Below are positions 8,596 to 18,746 of a DNA stretch of 64,000 bases, one piece after another. Positions within the stretch are counted from its first letter, which is position 1. Each line of letters opens with the position of its first letter. The stretch comes from Allacma fusca (lineage: Eukaryota > Arthropoda > Collembola > Symphypleona > Sminthuridae), in NCBI GenBank assembly GCA_947179485.1, contig OX359247.1, forward strand, positions 38,106,801 through 38,170,800, read 5' to 3'. The notes beneath the pieces were generated by a model, which was given only the letters and a program-made list of their open reading frames with translations, was not told the origin of the DNA and did no database searches. The translations under genes and the position numbers were made by a program.

Positions 8596-9575
8596 TGTCA
8601 CAGCTTGTAAAGTCCAGTTATTTAGACCAGAGATTGGCTGGAGCCTTCTCGGGTATCTCAGGGTTTCTTCGCAACCATCCAGAATTCAAAGATAAAGATG
8701 TGGTTAGTCGGGAGTTGAGAAAACTGGACGGATATTCCCTGCACAAGCAGGTCAGGCGTAAATACAAACGCCGGCGCATTATGGTGCACTTTATTAACGA
8801 AGTTTGGAGCTCCGATCTTAAAGACATTGAAAATATCGCAGCATATAATGAGTGCAATTTTTTTGTTCTAATTGTCGTAGACAGTTTCAGCAAGAAGGCC
8901 TACACTAGACTTATAAAGAACAAGAACTCCGAGTCAATGATACAAGCCTTCACTTCTGTGTTCAAAGAAGCAAAGGCGAAGCCTATGTATCTCTTTAGCG
9001 ATAGGGGAAAAGAGTTTGTTTCCTCTGCATTCACATCGTTCCTCGAAAAGAACGATATTAAGCCTTACCATATATATTCAATAGTTAAGGCTTCGATAGC
9101 TGAGCGTTTCATACGCACACTTTTCGCAAAACTACAACGCTTCATGACACAAAACAACACAAAAAATATCAGCAGGGTTTTGCAGGACTTTACCAATACC
9201 TATAACAATTCATTTCATAGTTCAATTGGGCGAGCGCCCAATGAGATAAATGTCAAGAATGCGTTTGACACTTGGCGATACCTGTACAGACGTCACCTGG
9301 AGGAGGCTAAACTCCCAAGGCCTCCTCCAAAGCTAGCAGTAGGTGACGTCGTCAGAATTTCTCGAGCAAAATTATTGTTTGAGAAGGGATACGCTGAGAA
9401 TTACAGTAGGGAATTGTTTAAAATATCAGAGGTATTGACGCAAAACTTTCCCTATACATATAAGATTGTAGATATGTCGGGTGAGGAAATTGCAGGTCAG
9501 TATTATGACTATGATTTAAATTTGGTGACTACAGCCGATGAGGCAAAATATGTTCCCAAAGTCAGTGCAATATAA
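8595..9575 (+). CDS. Retroviral-type (Polinton) integrase
   Basis: 326 residues from the ATG at 8595, the second of two adjacent in-frame starts; the first is TTG. The DDE catalytic triad is intact: Asp74 (SSDLKDI), Asp136 (FSDRGKEF) and Glu170 (ASIAERF), close to the D,D-35-E spacing of the rve superfamily. A C-terminal SH3/chromodomain-like module follows (VGDVVRI, FEKGY, then Y.I.D..GEEI.G..Y). It would join the element's ends to host DNA. The ATG shares its A with the preceding stop. Confidence 0.92.
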   Translation: MSQLVKSSYLDQRLAGAFSGISGFLRNHPEFKDKDVVSRELRKLDGYSLHKQVRRKYKRRRIMVHFINEVWSSDLKDIENIAAYNECNFFVLIVVDSFSKKAYTRLIKNKNSESMIQAFTSVFKEAKAKPMYLFSDRGKEFVSSAFTSFLEKNDIKPYHIYSIVKASIAERFIRTLFAKLQRFMTQNNTKNISRVLQDFTNTYNNSFHSSIGRAPNEINVKNAFDTWRYLYRRHLEEAKLPRPPPKLAVGDVVRISRAKLLFEKGYAENYSRELFKISEVLTQNFPYTYKIVDMSGEEIAGQYYDYDLNLVTTADEAKYVPKVSAI

Positions 9576-9838
9576 CTAAAGCAACTGATAAATTATATCA
9601 GTATAGGAATAGTAAAAACAATACCAAAAGGGGGTCACTTCGTTCTATGCATAGAACGTTCTAGTGTCCGGTCAAGTGTCGGATAATCCCCCAATAGTCG
9701 TGATATTCAAGGATGCTTAAAGTCAATTAATGCTTTTGCCTAAAGTATATAAGACCCTCTAAACATCATCGCCAATCTCTCATTTCTTCATCTGACATTA
9801 TCCTGGCCGTACCTCTGAAAATTTTACATCTTGTGAAA
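9576..9838 (+). promoter_or_regulatory. Intergenic region with palindrome and TATA promoter
   Basis: It contains TATATCAGTATA (9594-9605), a 12-mer also present at 2819-2830 before the capsid block. It also holds an 18-bp perfect palindrome CGTTCTATGCATAGAACG (9641-9658), and a clear TATA box TATATAAG (9746-9753) about 90 bp before the next ATG. An initiator-like TCATT lies about 30 bp downstream of the TATA box. Confidence 0.6.
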
Positions 9839-10549
9839 ATGAGTAAGTTTTATCTGGAATGTCGTTTTAACGAAAGTGCGAATGGAGGGAAGCCAAGTGA
9901 AAAGAGAACTAGGCCAAAGTTGAAGCCATTCGACTCTAGTCTATCATCATCAGTATCATCTCCTGCTGCTGTTGCTACTTCCTACAAGGACGAGTCGCCG
10001 TTTACTTGGAACTTTTTCGAGAACGCAAAAGACTCCTACTTTATTGACAGCGAGACGTTGGTGCGTTCAGCCTTTAACGACCGGCATAGGTGCACTTTTG
10101 TGCACCTGGGACGTCGCAACCGAACAGGAGGTGTAACTACAGTCAACTTTTCGCAGAACGAGGGAAAACACCTTTTGCAGTTCCTGGGAGAACTACTCGA
10201 TCAATTGACAGTGCATCCCATACAAGGTCGGAGCTTTGACGACTTGATTCCTTTCTTTGACAAGGATCCCTTGAGAGCATATCACTCCCCAGATTCCAAA
10301 AAGGATTTTTGGAAGACACCCGATTTTGAAAGTTCATCTGTCCGGGCAAGACTTGTGTTTAACCGGATTCTAGGGTCGTACGAGCTGCTGATCAACCGCC
10401 CCATCAGTGACGCACTTGCCTTGAAATTCAAAAATTGGCTTGGGCCTACGCTCTACCTGAAGTTGCAGGGGATGCGAAATTTGGAGTCGTATTTATCGTC
10501 CGAGTCTACTTTGGACGCGGAAGAAAAAGATCTAGTCATGGACGTGTGA
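9839..10549 (+). CDS. Unknown protein with its own TATA promoter
   Basis: 236 residues from the ATG at 9839; the in-frame GTG at 9833 is ignored. Ser-rich basic N-terminus, then a folded part with alternating strands (CTFVHLGRRNRTGGVTTVNF, then HLLQFLGELLDQL). That strand-turn-strand-helix order is faintly like PUR/PC4 single-stranded DNA-binding repeats, but I would not assign it. Well isolated, with TATA at 9746 and an AATAAA at 10650. Position between integrase and polymerase suggests a replication or early function, which is inference only. Confidence 0.6.
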   Translation: MSKFYLECRFNESANGGKPSEKRTRPKLKPFDSSLSSSVSSPAAVATSYKDESPFTWNFFENAKDSYFIDSETLVRSAFNDRHRCTFVHLGRRNRTGGVTTVNFSQNEGKHLLQFLGELLDQLTVHPIQGRSFDDLIPFFDKDPLRAYHSPDSKKDFWKTPDFESSSVRARLVFNRILGSYELLINRPISDALALKFKNWLGPTLYLKLQGMRNLESYLSSESTLDAEEKDLVMDV

Positions 10550-10878
10550 GGCAACTGTAACATTTTGTAAATATATACTCATTATTGTAAAGGTGTATTT
10601 GCGTACTTGCTTATTTGCGATTTATATTGTACATATGTGTTTGTGTGAAAATAAAATGTTTGTTTCGAAAATTCAATCATGATTACGAGTTATGGGTTAT
10701 TGTTATACTTTCATGTATCCTTATGCATATATTAGATTCATTAAAGGGAGCGTGCATTTATGGTACGTTTAATATCACTTCATGGGTAATAGCCTTTAGA
10801 AATAAGGTGCACCGGGTTCAGAAAATTAAGTATTTGCACATTTTACATCGTATATTTTATTCCACTTTTAAATTGCAT
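10550..10878. other. Convergent 3' region
   Basis: Between the convergent 9839-10549 gene and DNA polymerase B. It carries a plus-strand AATAAA at 10650-10655 and a minus-strand AATAAAA at about 10855-10861, just beyond the polymerase stop. The open frame at 10615-10932 is AT-rich filler. Confidence 0.5.
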
Positions 10879-13800
10879 TCATACATTTTTCAGCTTATAA
10901 TGCCCCAAGGGCAAACTAAAGTTAATATCTGAAGGGTCTGGATAAATTCTATATACATCCAAGCTATGAAATCCAATTTTATTAACACTAATAAAATACA
11001 GAGTATGCTTTACACTACGAATGTACTTCACATTCATCTTAACAATACTATTTTCTAAAACTACATCTTTATATTTCTGATGAGAAAATAATTTTAAGGA
11101 CGAGGAAGGAATCCCTTTGGCTTTCATTTCCTCGTCCTTGTTAGAATAAAGTATCGAGTACTGCTTGGACTTTAGCGTCACGACCTCGGATATATTTAGC
11201 GACTCGATTTTCCATTTACCTGACTCCCCAGCGTTCATCATTCTCAGATCTGGTATATGGGCAAACAACTTAAAAAATTCATGATTCTCTGGAATTTTGG
11301 AGAAATCAAAATATTGACGATTCTTTACTAGGTCGAGCCACAGTCTATTTTCAGGGTCTTTAATGATGGATATACTGGAATCAGTGTCCATGTATAGATT
11401 GTAGATACGTTCCCCAAAAACACGCTTTAGTTGTTGATAGTAACCCTGATAGAATATAACTTTAGCAAGGTCTAGGACAGTAAACCCGGCGGCCGTAGGT
11501 TTGTTCATTACGACTTTCTTCGGCTGAAGCATTACAATGCTAACATTTTCAGTTACGGGCATAAAGTCTACACACTCTGGTTTTGAAAGGAGGTGACGAC
11601 TTTGTGCTCTAGAACTACAAAATTTTATCCGATTATTATTTTTATTGGATTGAAGGCACTTCCCATAGGCATTGTTGTTTTGATCTTTCAAAAACTTACG
11701 CATAGATTCACTTCTTGCAACCTTCCTGCGATCAATATTAAACTGAATATAGTCTCGGAAGTACGCCTTTTCGGTAAACGAAATACCCTTATGAATTTCT
11801 AGTAATGTCAGTCCCATTTGCAAATAATATTTCAACGCCTTGTAATGTACAGTATATTCTTCTCTGTTGTAGCAGTGCAGCATTAGACGGGGCTGTGAAA
11901 GGAACGATTTTTTTGTACTGTTTCCCAGACTGTTCATTACTCGCTGTTGATTTGCACTCAGCTCATCTACTTGTATCAACCGTTTCTCAGGTGCAAGTGG
12001 TAAATCAACTGTCTTGTCTTGTACATCGTTCGGGTAGCCTAACGTAACTTGAAGTATGTATCCTTTGTCATCCGCTCCGTCGTAAGAGGTCCAATCTATA
12101 GATTCCAGTTCATGCTTCTCCGCCCACTTGTAGTTTGAATACGGAAATTTATCTAACAATGCTGTAGCGTACAGGCTAACTTTATCTAGATAAATAATAT
12201 GTGTCCTTTCTTTTTCCGAGTCATAATGTTCAGAATTTAGCTCATTGTTTGCTGTCTGGATTTTTCGCGTGCAAAAAGTTGTACCTCCTCGGATACCTTG
12301 TGATAAAAATTTTATCATACTACTATCTCGAACATATTCCACTTCAGCTTTAGTCTTAAACAAGAAACACTGCCAGGAATAACCACTACCTGTGCACATA
12401 TAGGTCGGGTCTAGCCCATACATTTCAATTCCATTACGTCTAAAATTTTCCCAAATTACTGCTAACAGTACAGTATCGATAATTGTGTAAAGTCTTGTAA
12501 ATTGCTTGAAGTCGCGAATATTAAATGCCTCACACACCTTCCCCACTCTTTCCCACTCTTCGTCTGTGCACGTATCATTACAAAGGTCATTGTCGAAGTG
12601 TTGTCTACTTGGAATAGGATGATTCGCAGTCAAAACTTCTTTCGATGACAGATATCTGTAGGGAAATGCTAGTTTCTCAAACAACAAGTTAACTGTCTCA
12701 TCATTTAGATCTACTTTTAGCTTCTTTGATGATGGTTCACCAACTGTTTCAAGGATGTATGGAATGCTATCCCGTATCAACTTCAGCGTGCTGGCATTTT
12801 CTTTTTTAAGTGCTGCAGCTAAACTACCTAAACTATTTTGCAAAAACTGACACGAATCAATGAATCTTAGTTTTACCTTCCTATTCCCTGCCCAGCCACC
12901 AACCGCTTTGTGCGCCGTGTTGTACTGAAAGTTGAGTCTGGGAACATACCTGTCGCGCGCAGGTATCTCAAGCTGCACAAATTTTTCCGAGTTCTTAGAT
13001 ATTATGGAAATGTCCTTGACATCAAATATGGGGTTTTCTAAATGCTTTATTAGCAAATGAAAATCAAAACCGGCTGCATTATGCGCTATGCAGACAAGTT
13101 CGTGTTTGTATTTAACTTTTAAGTTACAGCCTACACATAACGTATTTAGATACTTACCAGACTGATGACAATGGTGATAGGTTTTTGTTACCTTTTTGCC
13201 TGCTGCAGCGTGTTCATTGGTTTTGTTCTTTTCTGCATTGCGTGTAAGCAGGGTTCCCGCATCATCAATGTTGACACGAATTGAACTGAACTCTGTGTCT
13301 TGGGATTGCGTAAACTCACGATTGCAAAAATCACAATGGCTCGCATTGTTGTGACGCTCAGTTTCTGCGGAGGTTGGAACGATGAAATTATTCGTTGTTC
13401 TTATGGACCAGAGTATATCTTCTGCATGCCTAAACACACGTTCGAAGAAATGCGCTACTACGTTGTCTCCATCGTAATACTCCAGAGCATATATGCTCTG
13501 CGTGGTGGCACTGCTGTGTACAATGCATAGAGAATATGAAGCTGGTTCAAATTTAGTTTCTATAGTTGTAGAATGACCTAGAATGTTTTTGTCTGATACA
13601 TCCTGTGAAAAACATTCAAAGTCCCAGTATAGTACGTAGGGATATGGCAAGGTTAGTTCCGGTCTTGTAAATTTGAGCTTTTCTCCTTCCTTAGGAAAAG
13701 TTTCAACTACTTCTATTCCTTTTTTGCATTTCTCAATGTGTTCTGATAATGTTCTTACTGATGCAAAGGATCTTAGACAGTGCTCACAAAAGTAAGCTTT

Positions 13801-15010
13801 TGTAGGTCTTTGATAACCAAGGAACTTATTCAGGCATATAATTAAAGCCAAATGATATGAAATAGTCTTTCTAACCTTCTTATGAATTAAGAATAGATTT
13901 ACTACTTTTTCCGTGCGAAGTGAGCTGCTTCGTATCATAACTACCGCGTCACCTCGATGGCTTAATATATTTACTGCTATGCCATTCATACCTTCAAACT
14001 TAGGTACGTCATTATATATATTAACCATACCTGTTATACAGGAAAAATCAAAACGAGAAATGTACTTTTCCCAAGTTTTATGTGAGGCGAGATTCTTGTT
14101 ATCCTTTCCCAGCCTCTGATTTTCCAACTTTTGCTCTTCATAAAAGACGCTAGCTGCTACACAATATTGAAAGCATCTTGCATCTTTGTTCTTAAAATTA
14201 ATATATCCCTGTCTAGATTTAAAGGGCATATCCAAATACCCGCTAGCTCTTGAATTCATAAACAACCTAATTTCACCTATTTTAATTTCAAAGGAATTTA
14301 CTTTTACTAGATTCCAGGACGAACCATTCTCTATAAACGAATTTTTCTTTTCAATTATCTGCGAAGCACTTTGTAAAAGAATGCTGTTAATTGAACCAGC
14401 CGTTTGAAGCTCGTAATGAGGACTCTTAAAATAAACCGTAGCTTGTTTAAGACTTAAACTACCATCCTCTTCTACAATTTCCTTCTCCATAACAACGCCT
14501 ATACTAATTTCTACCTTTGATAAAGTATGTATATGGTAAAGTTCAGTTAGGAGCTTTTTGGCGGACGGAGCTACAACCGCAAATGTCGATTCTACATCTA
14601 CGGTGCTTAACTCATGTTTATATTTATAACTGACCATACTACCACCATGACTCCTGCTGAACTCTACAAAGTCAGTAAGGTCAAGTTGTTCACCAGCATC
14701 AGTATGACCCAAGCGCTGTCCGGTCATTGAACATTGATGAATGTCCAGATCCGGATAATAGTGAGCACAGTCCATGCACAAATGCCTATTTTCCAAATGC
14801 CCCTCATAATTAACGTAAGACCTGCAATAAAACGGACAATTTTGCAGAGAACACCTCAGTACCTGCAATTAAATAATTTAGTTTTAGTTACTATGTTCTA
14901 AATCTGTGTTGAGCATAAATCCGTATACTAAACTAGGGAAAATATTTGATACTTACCGAATTATTCCCTCCGGCCCGAATAGGTTGCGGTGGTTCGCTTG
15001 TGCCACTCAT
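10879..15010 (-). CDS. Protein-primed family B DNA polymerase, two exons
   Basis: Exons 15010-14957 and 14862-10879, about 1345 residues. The long frame has no ATG at its head, only a TTG overlapping a splice acceptor (AATTGCAG ending at 14863). A short upstream exon with ATG at 15010 and a GTAAGT donor at 14956-14951 joins in frame across a 94-nt intron. Motifs are intact: exonuclease DxE near residue 432 (WDFE), NxxxFD in HNAAGFD, palm motif A around D911 (YLDKVSLY), motif B (NNNAYGK), and motif C DTDS at 1177-1180. Two C2H2-like zinc fingers lie near residues 22-60 and 375. It replicates the element genome. Confidence 0.92.
14863..14956 (-). other. Spliceosomal intron in the DNA polymerase gene
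   Basis: 94 nt on the minus strand, donor GTAAGTATC, acceptor TTAATTGCAG. It lies between an 18-codon first exon and the long polymerase exon, both in phase 0. Confidence 0.7.
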
Positions 15011-15051
15011 TCTGGTTTCCGGGTGATAGGACGACTGGATGAATCATTGAC

Positions 15052-15530
15052 TCAACCGCCGGTTTCTTCTTCCTTTGCTACCCTCGCCTCTTTCCAGGTT
15101 ATGTAGATTGCCCGTCCTACTTTCAACAGCTTAGCAAGAACATACAGAACCAGTATAGTCAGGAGTACTATTCAAAGGAAGCATCATGTTGTAGCATTAC
15201 AATCTAATAGGCCTTTCTATTATAAATGTGTCCTTTACTATTTCTATACTTACTTATCCAGTTTTCGGATTGCGATGTTGCTCCACCCCAAGTCATGTGC
15301 ATTTTGCCGGTATCATTCCCTCCGCTTTGCTGAGCCAACATTTTTTTCAAAATAATCTCTAACCCGCTTGCTATAATTTCGCTGCCGCTACTAGCAAAAT
15401 CACTTTGATGCATTTCTTTCTGCCGGAATTTATCCTCTATGCTATTGAGAACCTCTGTAGAATTTAGCGCCGCCACTTGCAATAACAAAATGCAAAAGCT
15501 TGCACCGCCGATCGCTATTGCTTTCCTCAT
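15052..15530 (-). CDS. Small type I membrane protein, two exons
   Basis: ATG at 15530. Read without splicing it is a 108-residue frame ending at 15204. A strong donor GTAAGTATAG at 15253 and an acceptor (TTTGAATAG, ending at 15168) allow exons 15530-15254 and 15167-15052 to join in frame into 130 residues. The N-terminal 20 residues form a signal peptide (GGASFCILLLQVAAL), followed by a polar ectodomain of about 70 residues containing QSGG and TWGG. The second exon supplies a hydrophobic helix (LLTILVLYVL) and a charged tail ending ETGG. The stop lies 42 nt before the polymerase ATG. Single-pass topology is a prediction; function is unknown. Confidence 0.65.
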
Positions 15531-15600
15531 GCTGATAAATCGATGACTGAAAACACACTAGCTGAATGTTTAATTTTAAACCCCAATTTTTGCATAATTG

Positions 15601-16829
15601 CAGGACACCATTCCCGTTGAAGTTGCGCATGAAGGTGAACTAACCGTTCAGGTTGCTCCAGAGAAGGAGGTAAATGTCAACGACGAATTTGCGGGTGCTG
15701 ATGCTGTCGACGTCTTGCTCACACCACTCGTCATTCGCGAGCATGCTCCAACTCCATCCCCAACTTTTTCGTCCCCATTGGATTTTCTTTTCTCGTCTCT
15801 ATCATCCTCATCAGCATCCGACTCATCATCATCAGAGTCTCCGCCCCCACGTCCCGCCAGAAACCGTAAAAGGGTCATTAACAGCGAGTCCGAATCGCCG
15901 GACACTCTACCCACTAAGCGCCCCCCCTCAACGATAAAGAAGATATGCACCAAGAAGATAGAAGTCTCACGATCCCGGGTGCACCCTGAAAATCTAATTC
16001 TACAGATGAGTTTAACATCTGTTCGGAAACAACTGGCGGATAAGCAGAAAGAAACTGATGAGTTAACAAAAGCACTTCAAGCAGCACGGGAAGAAATCGC
16101 GGCGTTGAAGACAGCGGACGGGCAGCGAGAAGCCAAGTTCAACGCAGTATTTGGGAACGAACGCCGGGCCAAGGATGACGTTGTTAAACTTCTGGAGGTG
16201 TCCCAGCAACAACTTCAGGATTTCAAGACCAACTTGGAAAACAGCCAAACCGATCTTCAGCAGCACAAGGATGCCGTTGCCCAACTCACCGCTCAGCTGG
16301 ACGCGCGTTCCAACGAATTGAAATGCGCAAACATGAAAATAACCATTTTGGAGTCCCAACATAGCATCAGCACTCCCACCATAGTTCAACACATCTATGG
16401 TCCTAGCAATCATCAACAGCGCAAGCGAAATGCGCCACAAATCCAAAACACTTCAAAGGTAAACACAGTAATTGCATACATATTCTTCTTTGCAATAAAT
16501 GGGGCTTCAACGATAGGTGAACAATTGTTTCAAATATTTCAAACTTGAATACTTATTATTGTTCAGTATCCGGTTGGATTTGTTCCCGCGCGCGGCATGT
16601 TTTTTGTTAAATGCGTCACTCACCAGCAAGAAAAAGAGTTTGAAAAACTCGGGCACGATCTGGTGATCAACACCGTGAAAGCTGTATTTGGGCAAACCCC
16701 CTACATTACCAGATACAGATTCGCCGTGAAGGTCTTCTTCCCGAATCTGCACGCGGCCCAGGAAGCATACAACTTGACTCCTATGAAGAATTTTTGCATT
16801 CCCTCCACCAATGTTCTTTTACATGTGAG
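15601..16829 (+). CDS. Coiled-coil protein, two internal exons of an incomplete gene
   Basis: Exon 15601-16458 begins after an ATAATTGCAG acceptor and has no usable ATG. It joins in phase 0 across a 108-nt intron (GTAAAC donor, TTGTTCAG acceptor) to exon 16567-16829, which ends at a GTGAGT donor. The first exon encodes an acidic N-terminal part, a Ser-rich stretch, a basic RNRKR segment and a coiled coil of about 110 residues rich in Gln, Glu and Leu. The second encodes a compact domain (YRFAVKVFFPNLHAAQEAYNL). No family is recognised. First and last exons are missing. It could be a host gene whose introns took up the flanking elements, or a further Maverick gene, since its acceptor lies only 70 bp from the membrane-protein ATG. 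Confidence 0.55.
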
Positions 16830-17474
16830 TTTAATTTTTCAGGGTTTCTTTCCATCGTGCCTGTGCCTTATAACTTACTTAAACATTTATCATGTTTCAT
16901 ATTGAAGCGCCATCTCCCGAAACTTACCTCAGATGCTAATATTTCGCCAGCATTCATCTTTAAATATTTTCACATTATTTTTTTATAAATCATACGTTAA
17001 CTGACATATGCTCAACCATGCGTGCCAACCAAAACAGGGATCCCTGTATACGTACAATAAAATTATTTTTCATTCCATTACCTTATGTTCAACGTATGAA
17101 TAATTTCGGTGCACCCTGTACACTAAAAACCCAGAGTAACCTGCTGCTCCCGAAAATTCGGGTGTAACCCACTGCACCCGAAAATTCGGGAGTAACATAT
17201 TGCAGGAAAAATAAGTAGTGTAACTTATACTACTACCCGTCAAGCGTAATAAATTTTACCCGTACCCGCCCGATAAGCCCGGGCGGGCCGGGCTTTTGAC
17301 GGGCTTACCCACAAATTTTAACCGCCCGAGATGCTCTACTACAGACTACTTTTCCCAAAATTTGGGAAATTTGGGTATTAGTATTACGGATAAACTGGGG
17401 TAGCTACTACGAGTAACCCTGGATTAGTGTATTCCGCATGACACCCGTCGTTGGAAAGCATGTAATTATTTGAT
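16830..17474. other. Intron-like DNA with a probable small MITE
   Basis: Downstream of the coiled-coil exon donor. About 17118-17430 is bounded by imperfect inverted repeats (TACACTAAAAACCC near 17118, and the reverse of TACACTAATCCAGGG near 17430). It contains internal foldbacks such as CCCGAAAATTCGGG and CCCAAAATTTGGG, consistent with a short foldback element. No coding signal. Confidence 0.4.
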
Positions 17475-18280
17475 CTTGCAGGTAGTGCTGTAATTTGTTC
17501 GTTTTGGTTTGTTTTGTTCTCTTCGGAAATGAACAAAAGTAGAACAATTCGAGTTTTGTTTTGTTCACCGAGTTTTGTTTTGTTTTGTTTTTTGAACAAT
17601 ACGGATTGTTCAAAAAACAATTAATATTGTTTTGTTTAACGGATTCAGAAGACGTTAGAAATTTGTGAAACTGATTGCTGTATATTAGTACTGGAGCATA
17701 TTCAATATTGTAGTTGATTGTTGTAAAGGTCCGCGTACAAAGGACATTAAAACCAAAAACACGGGTTTTAACCAGCGACGGGAATCGGAATCCGAATATC
17801 ACAGTGCCCCAAAAACTTTGTACCTCGATTGTATGTAAATGAACAGTTGCATTGATTAGTTGTAAGTATAGACAAATAGATCAATGATAGTAGAATTGGA
17901 ATTTAAAAAGAATTTTTGAAATTGGATACTTACAATACCTAAAAAATGGGCTTAAAGAAAAGTATTGGAATCGGAATCGGAATTAGTATCCGAAAAAAAA
18001 TAACAAAAATTGAAAATTTGCTTCGACTATACCAGGCCTGGCATTCAAGTTCAAGTAAAACTTGACAAGTTCGGGTCAAGTTCAAGTTCAAGTCAAGTTC
18101 GGGTTACAAGTTAATTTGAACTTGACACTGAAATCTCAAGTTCGGGTCAACATGAAATTTGAACTTGATTTTAAGGCTCGAATCAAGTTCATGGTCAGGT
18201 CTTCATTATAGACTTGACATCAATGCCATGATCAAGTTCGGATCACATAACCCCAAAACCATGAACATGAACTTGCATCA

Positions 18281-18726
18281 TGCGGAATGCAATGATGAGG
18301 AAAATAAACCTTAAACTTTGTTGAGTGAAAGTAATGTTTATTTATTGAGTGCCAGAATTGTACTAAATTTTACATTAAATATTCGGGGTATTTATACTAA
18401 ATTCTATGGGAAAATAATTAATTAGTAATCTAGAAGAAACCACATTAAAATCATTTTTGTAAAGAGATAGAATATCTTGTGGTTAGAGGAAAACCACAAA
18501 TATAATTATTCTTATTCCAAAAGGTAAGAGACCACAAATTAGTGGAATTAATCATTGTTTAGATAATTATGTAAAGAGACTAATTAACCGCAATTTAGAT
18601 TATACGTAATAATTTAAAGGAAAGATTATGTTAATTAGGAGGACAAAAACATTTAATTAAAAGGAAAGAAACATTTAATTAATTGTGCTGACGTGGCTTA
18701 GTTTGTCTCTACTCTGAGACACAACA
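18281..18726 (-). repeat. 3' LTR of the BEL element
   Basis: 446 bp, TG...CA ends, no difference found on reading against the copy at 31142-31587. On the minus strand it is preceded by a purine-biased AAGGCGGGCAG stretch (18729-18741) that may be the polypurine tract. Confidence 0.92.
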
Positions 18727-18746
18727 TACTGCCCGCCTTAGAATTA

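Larger units (their letters stand above)
1..15600. mobile_element. Maverick/Polinton (adintovirus-like) element, ends not resolved
   Basis: The diagnostic Polinton gene set is present: protein-primed DNA polymerase B, retroviral-type integrase, FtsK/HerA-like packaging ATPase, adenain-like protease, a double-jelly-roll-type major capsid protein and a penton-like protein. All have intact frames once three short introns are allowed. Extra genes are a Pif1-type helicase with a Cys-rich partner, an Arg-rich core protein, a membrane protein and several small unknowns. I searched the flanks (172-669 and 15531-15600) for the long terminal inverted repeats typical of the family and found none. The element may therefore extend beyond the window on the left and into the coiled-coil gene on the right. 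The boundaries given are only the span of recognisable genes. Confidence 0.85.

Noticed and set aside
10615-10932. 105-codon plus-strand frame
   Set aside because: AT-rich 3' region with polyadenylation signals; overlaps the end of the polymerase gene.
1-15600. Search for Maverick terminal inverted repeats
   Set aside because: No matching inverted ends were visible between the left 670 bp and the right 15530-15600 or 16830-17480 regions, so no boundaries were called.
18281-18726. Independent solo LTR
   Set aside because: It pairs with an apparently identical LTR at 31142-31587 and borders the element's envelope end.
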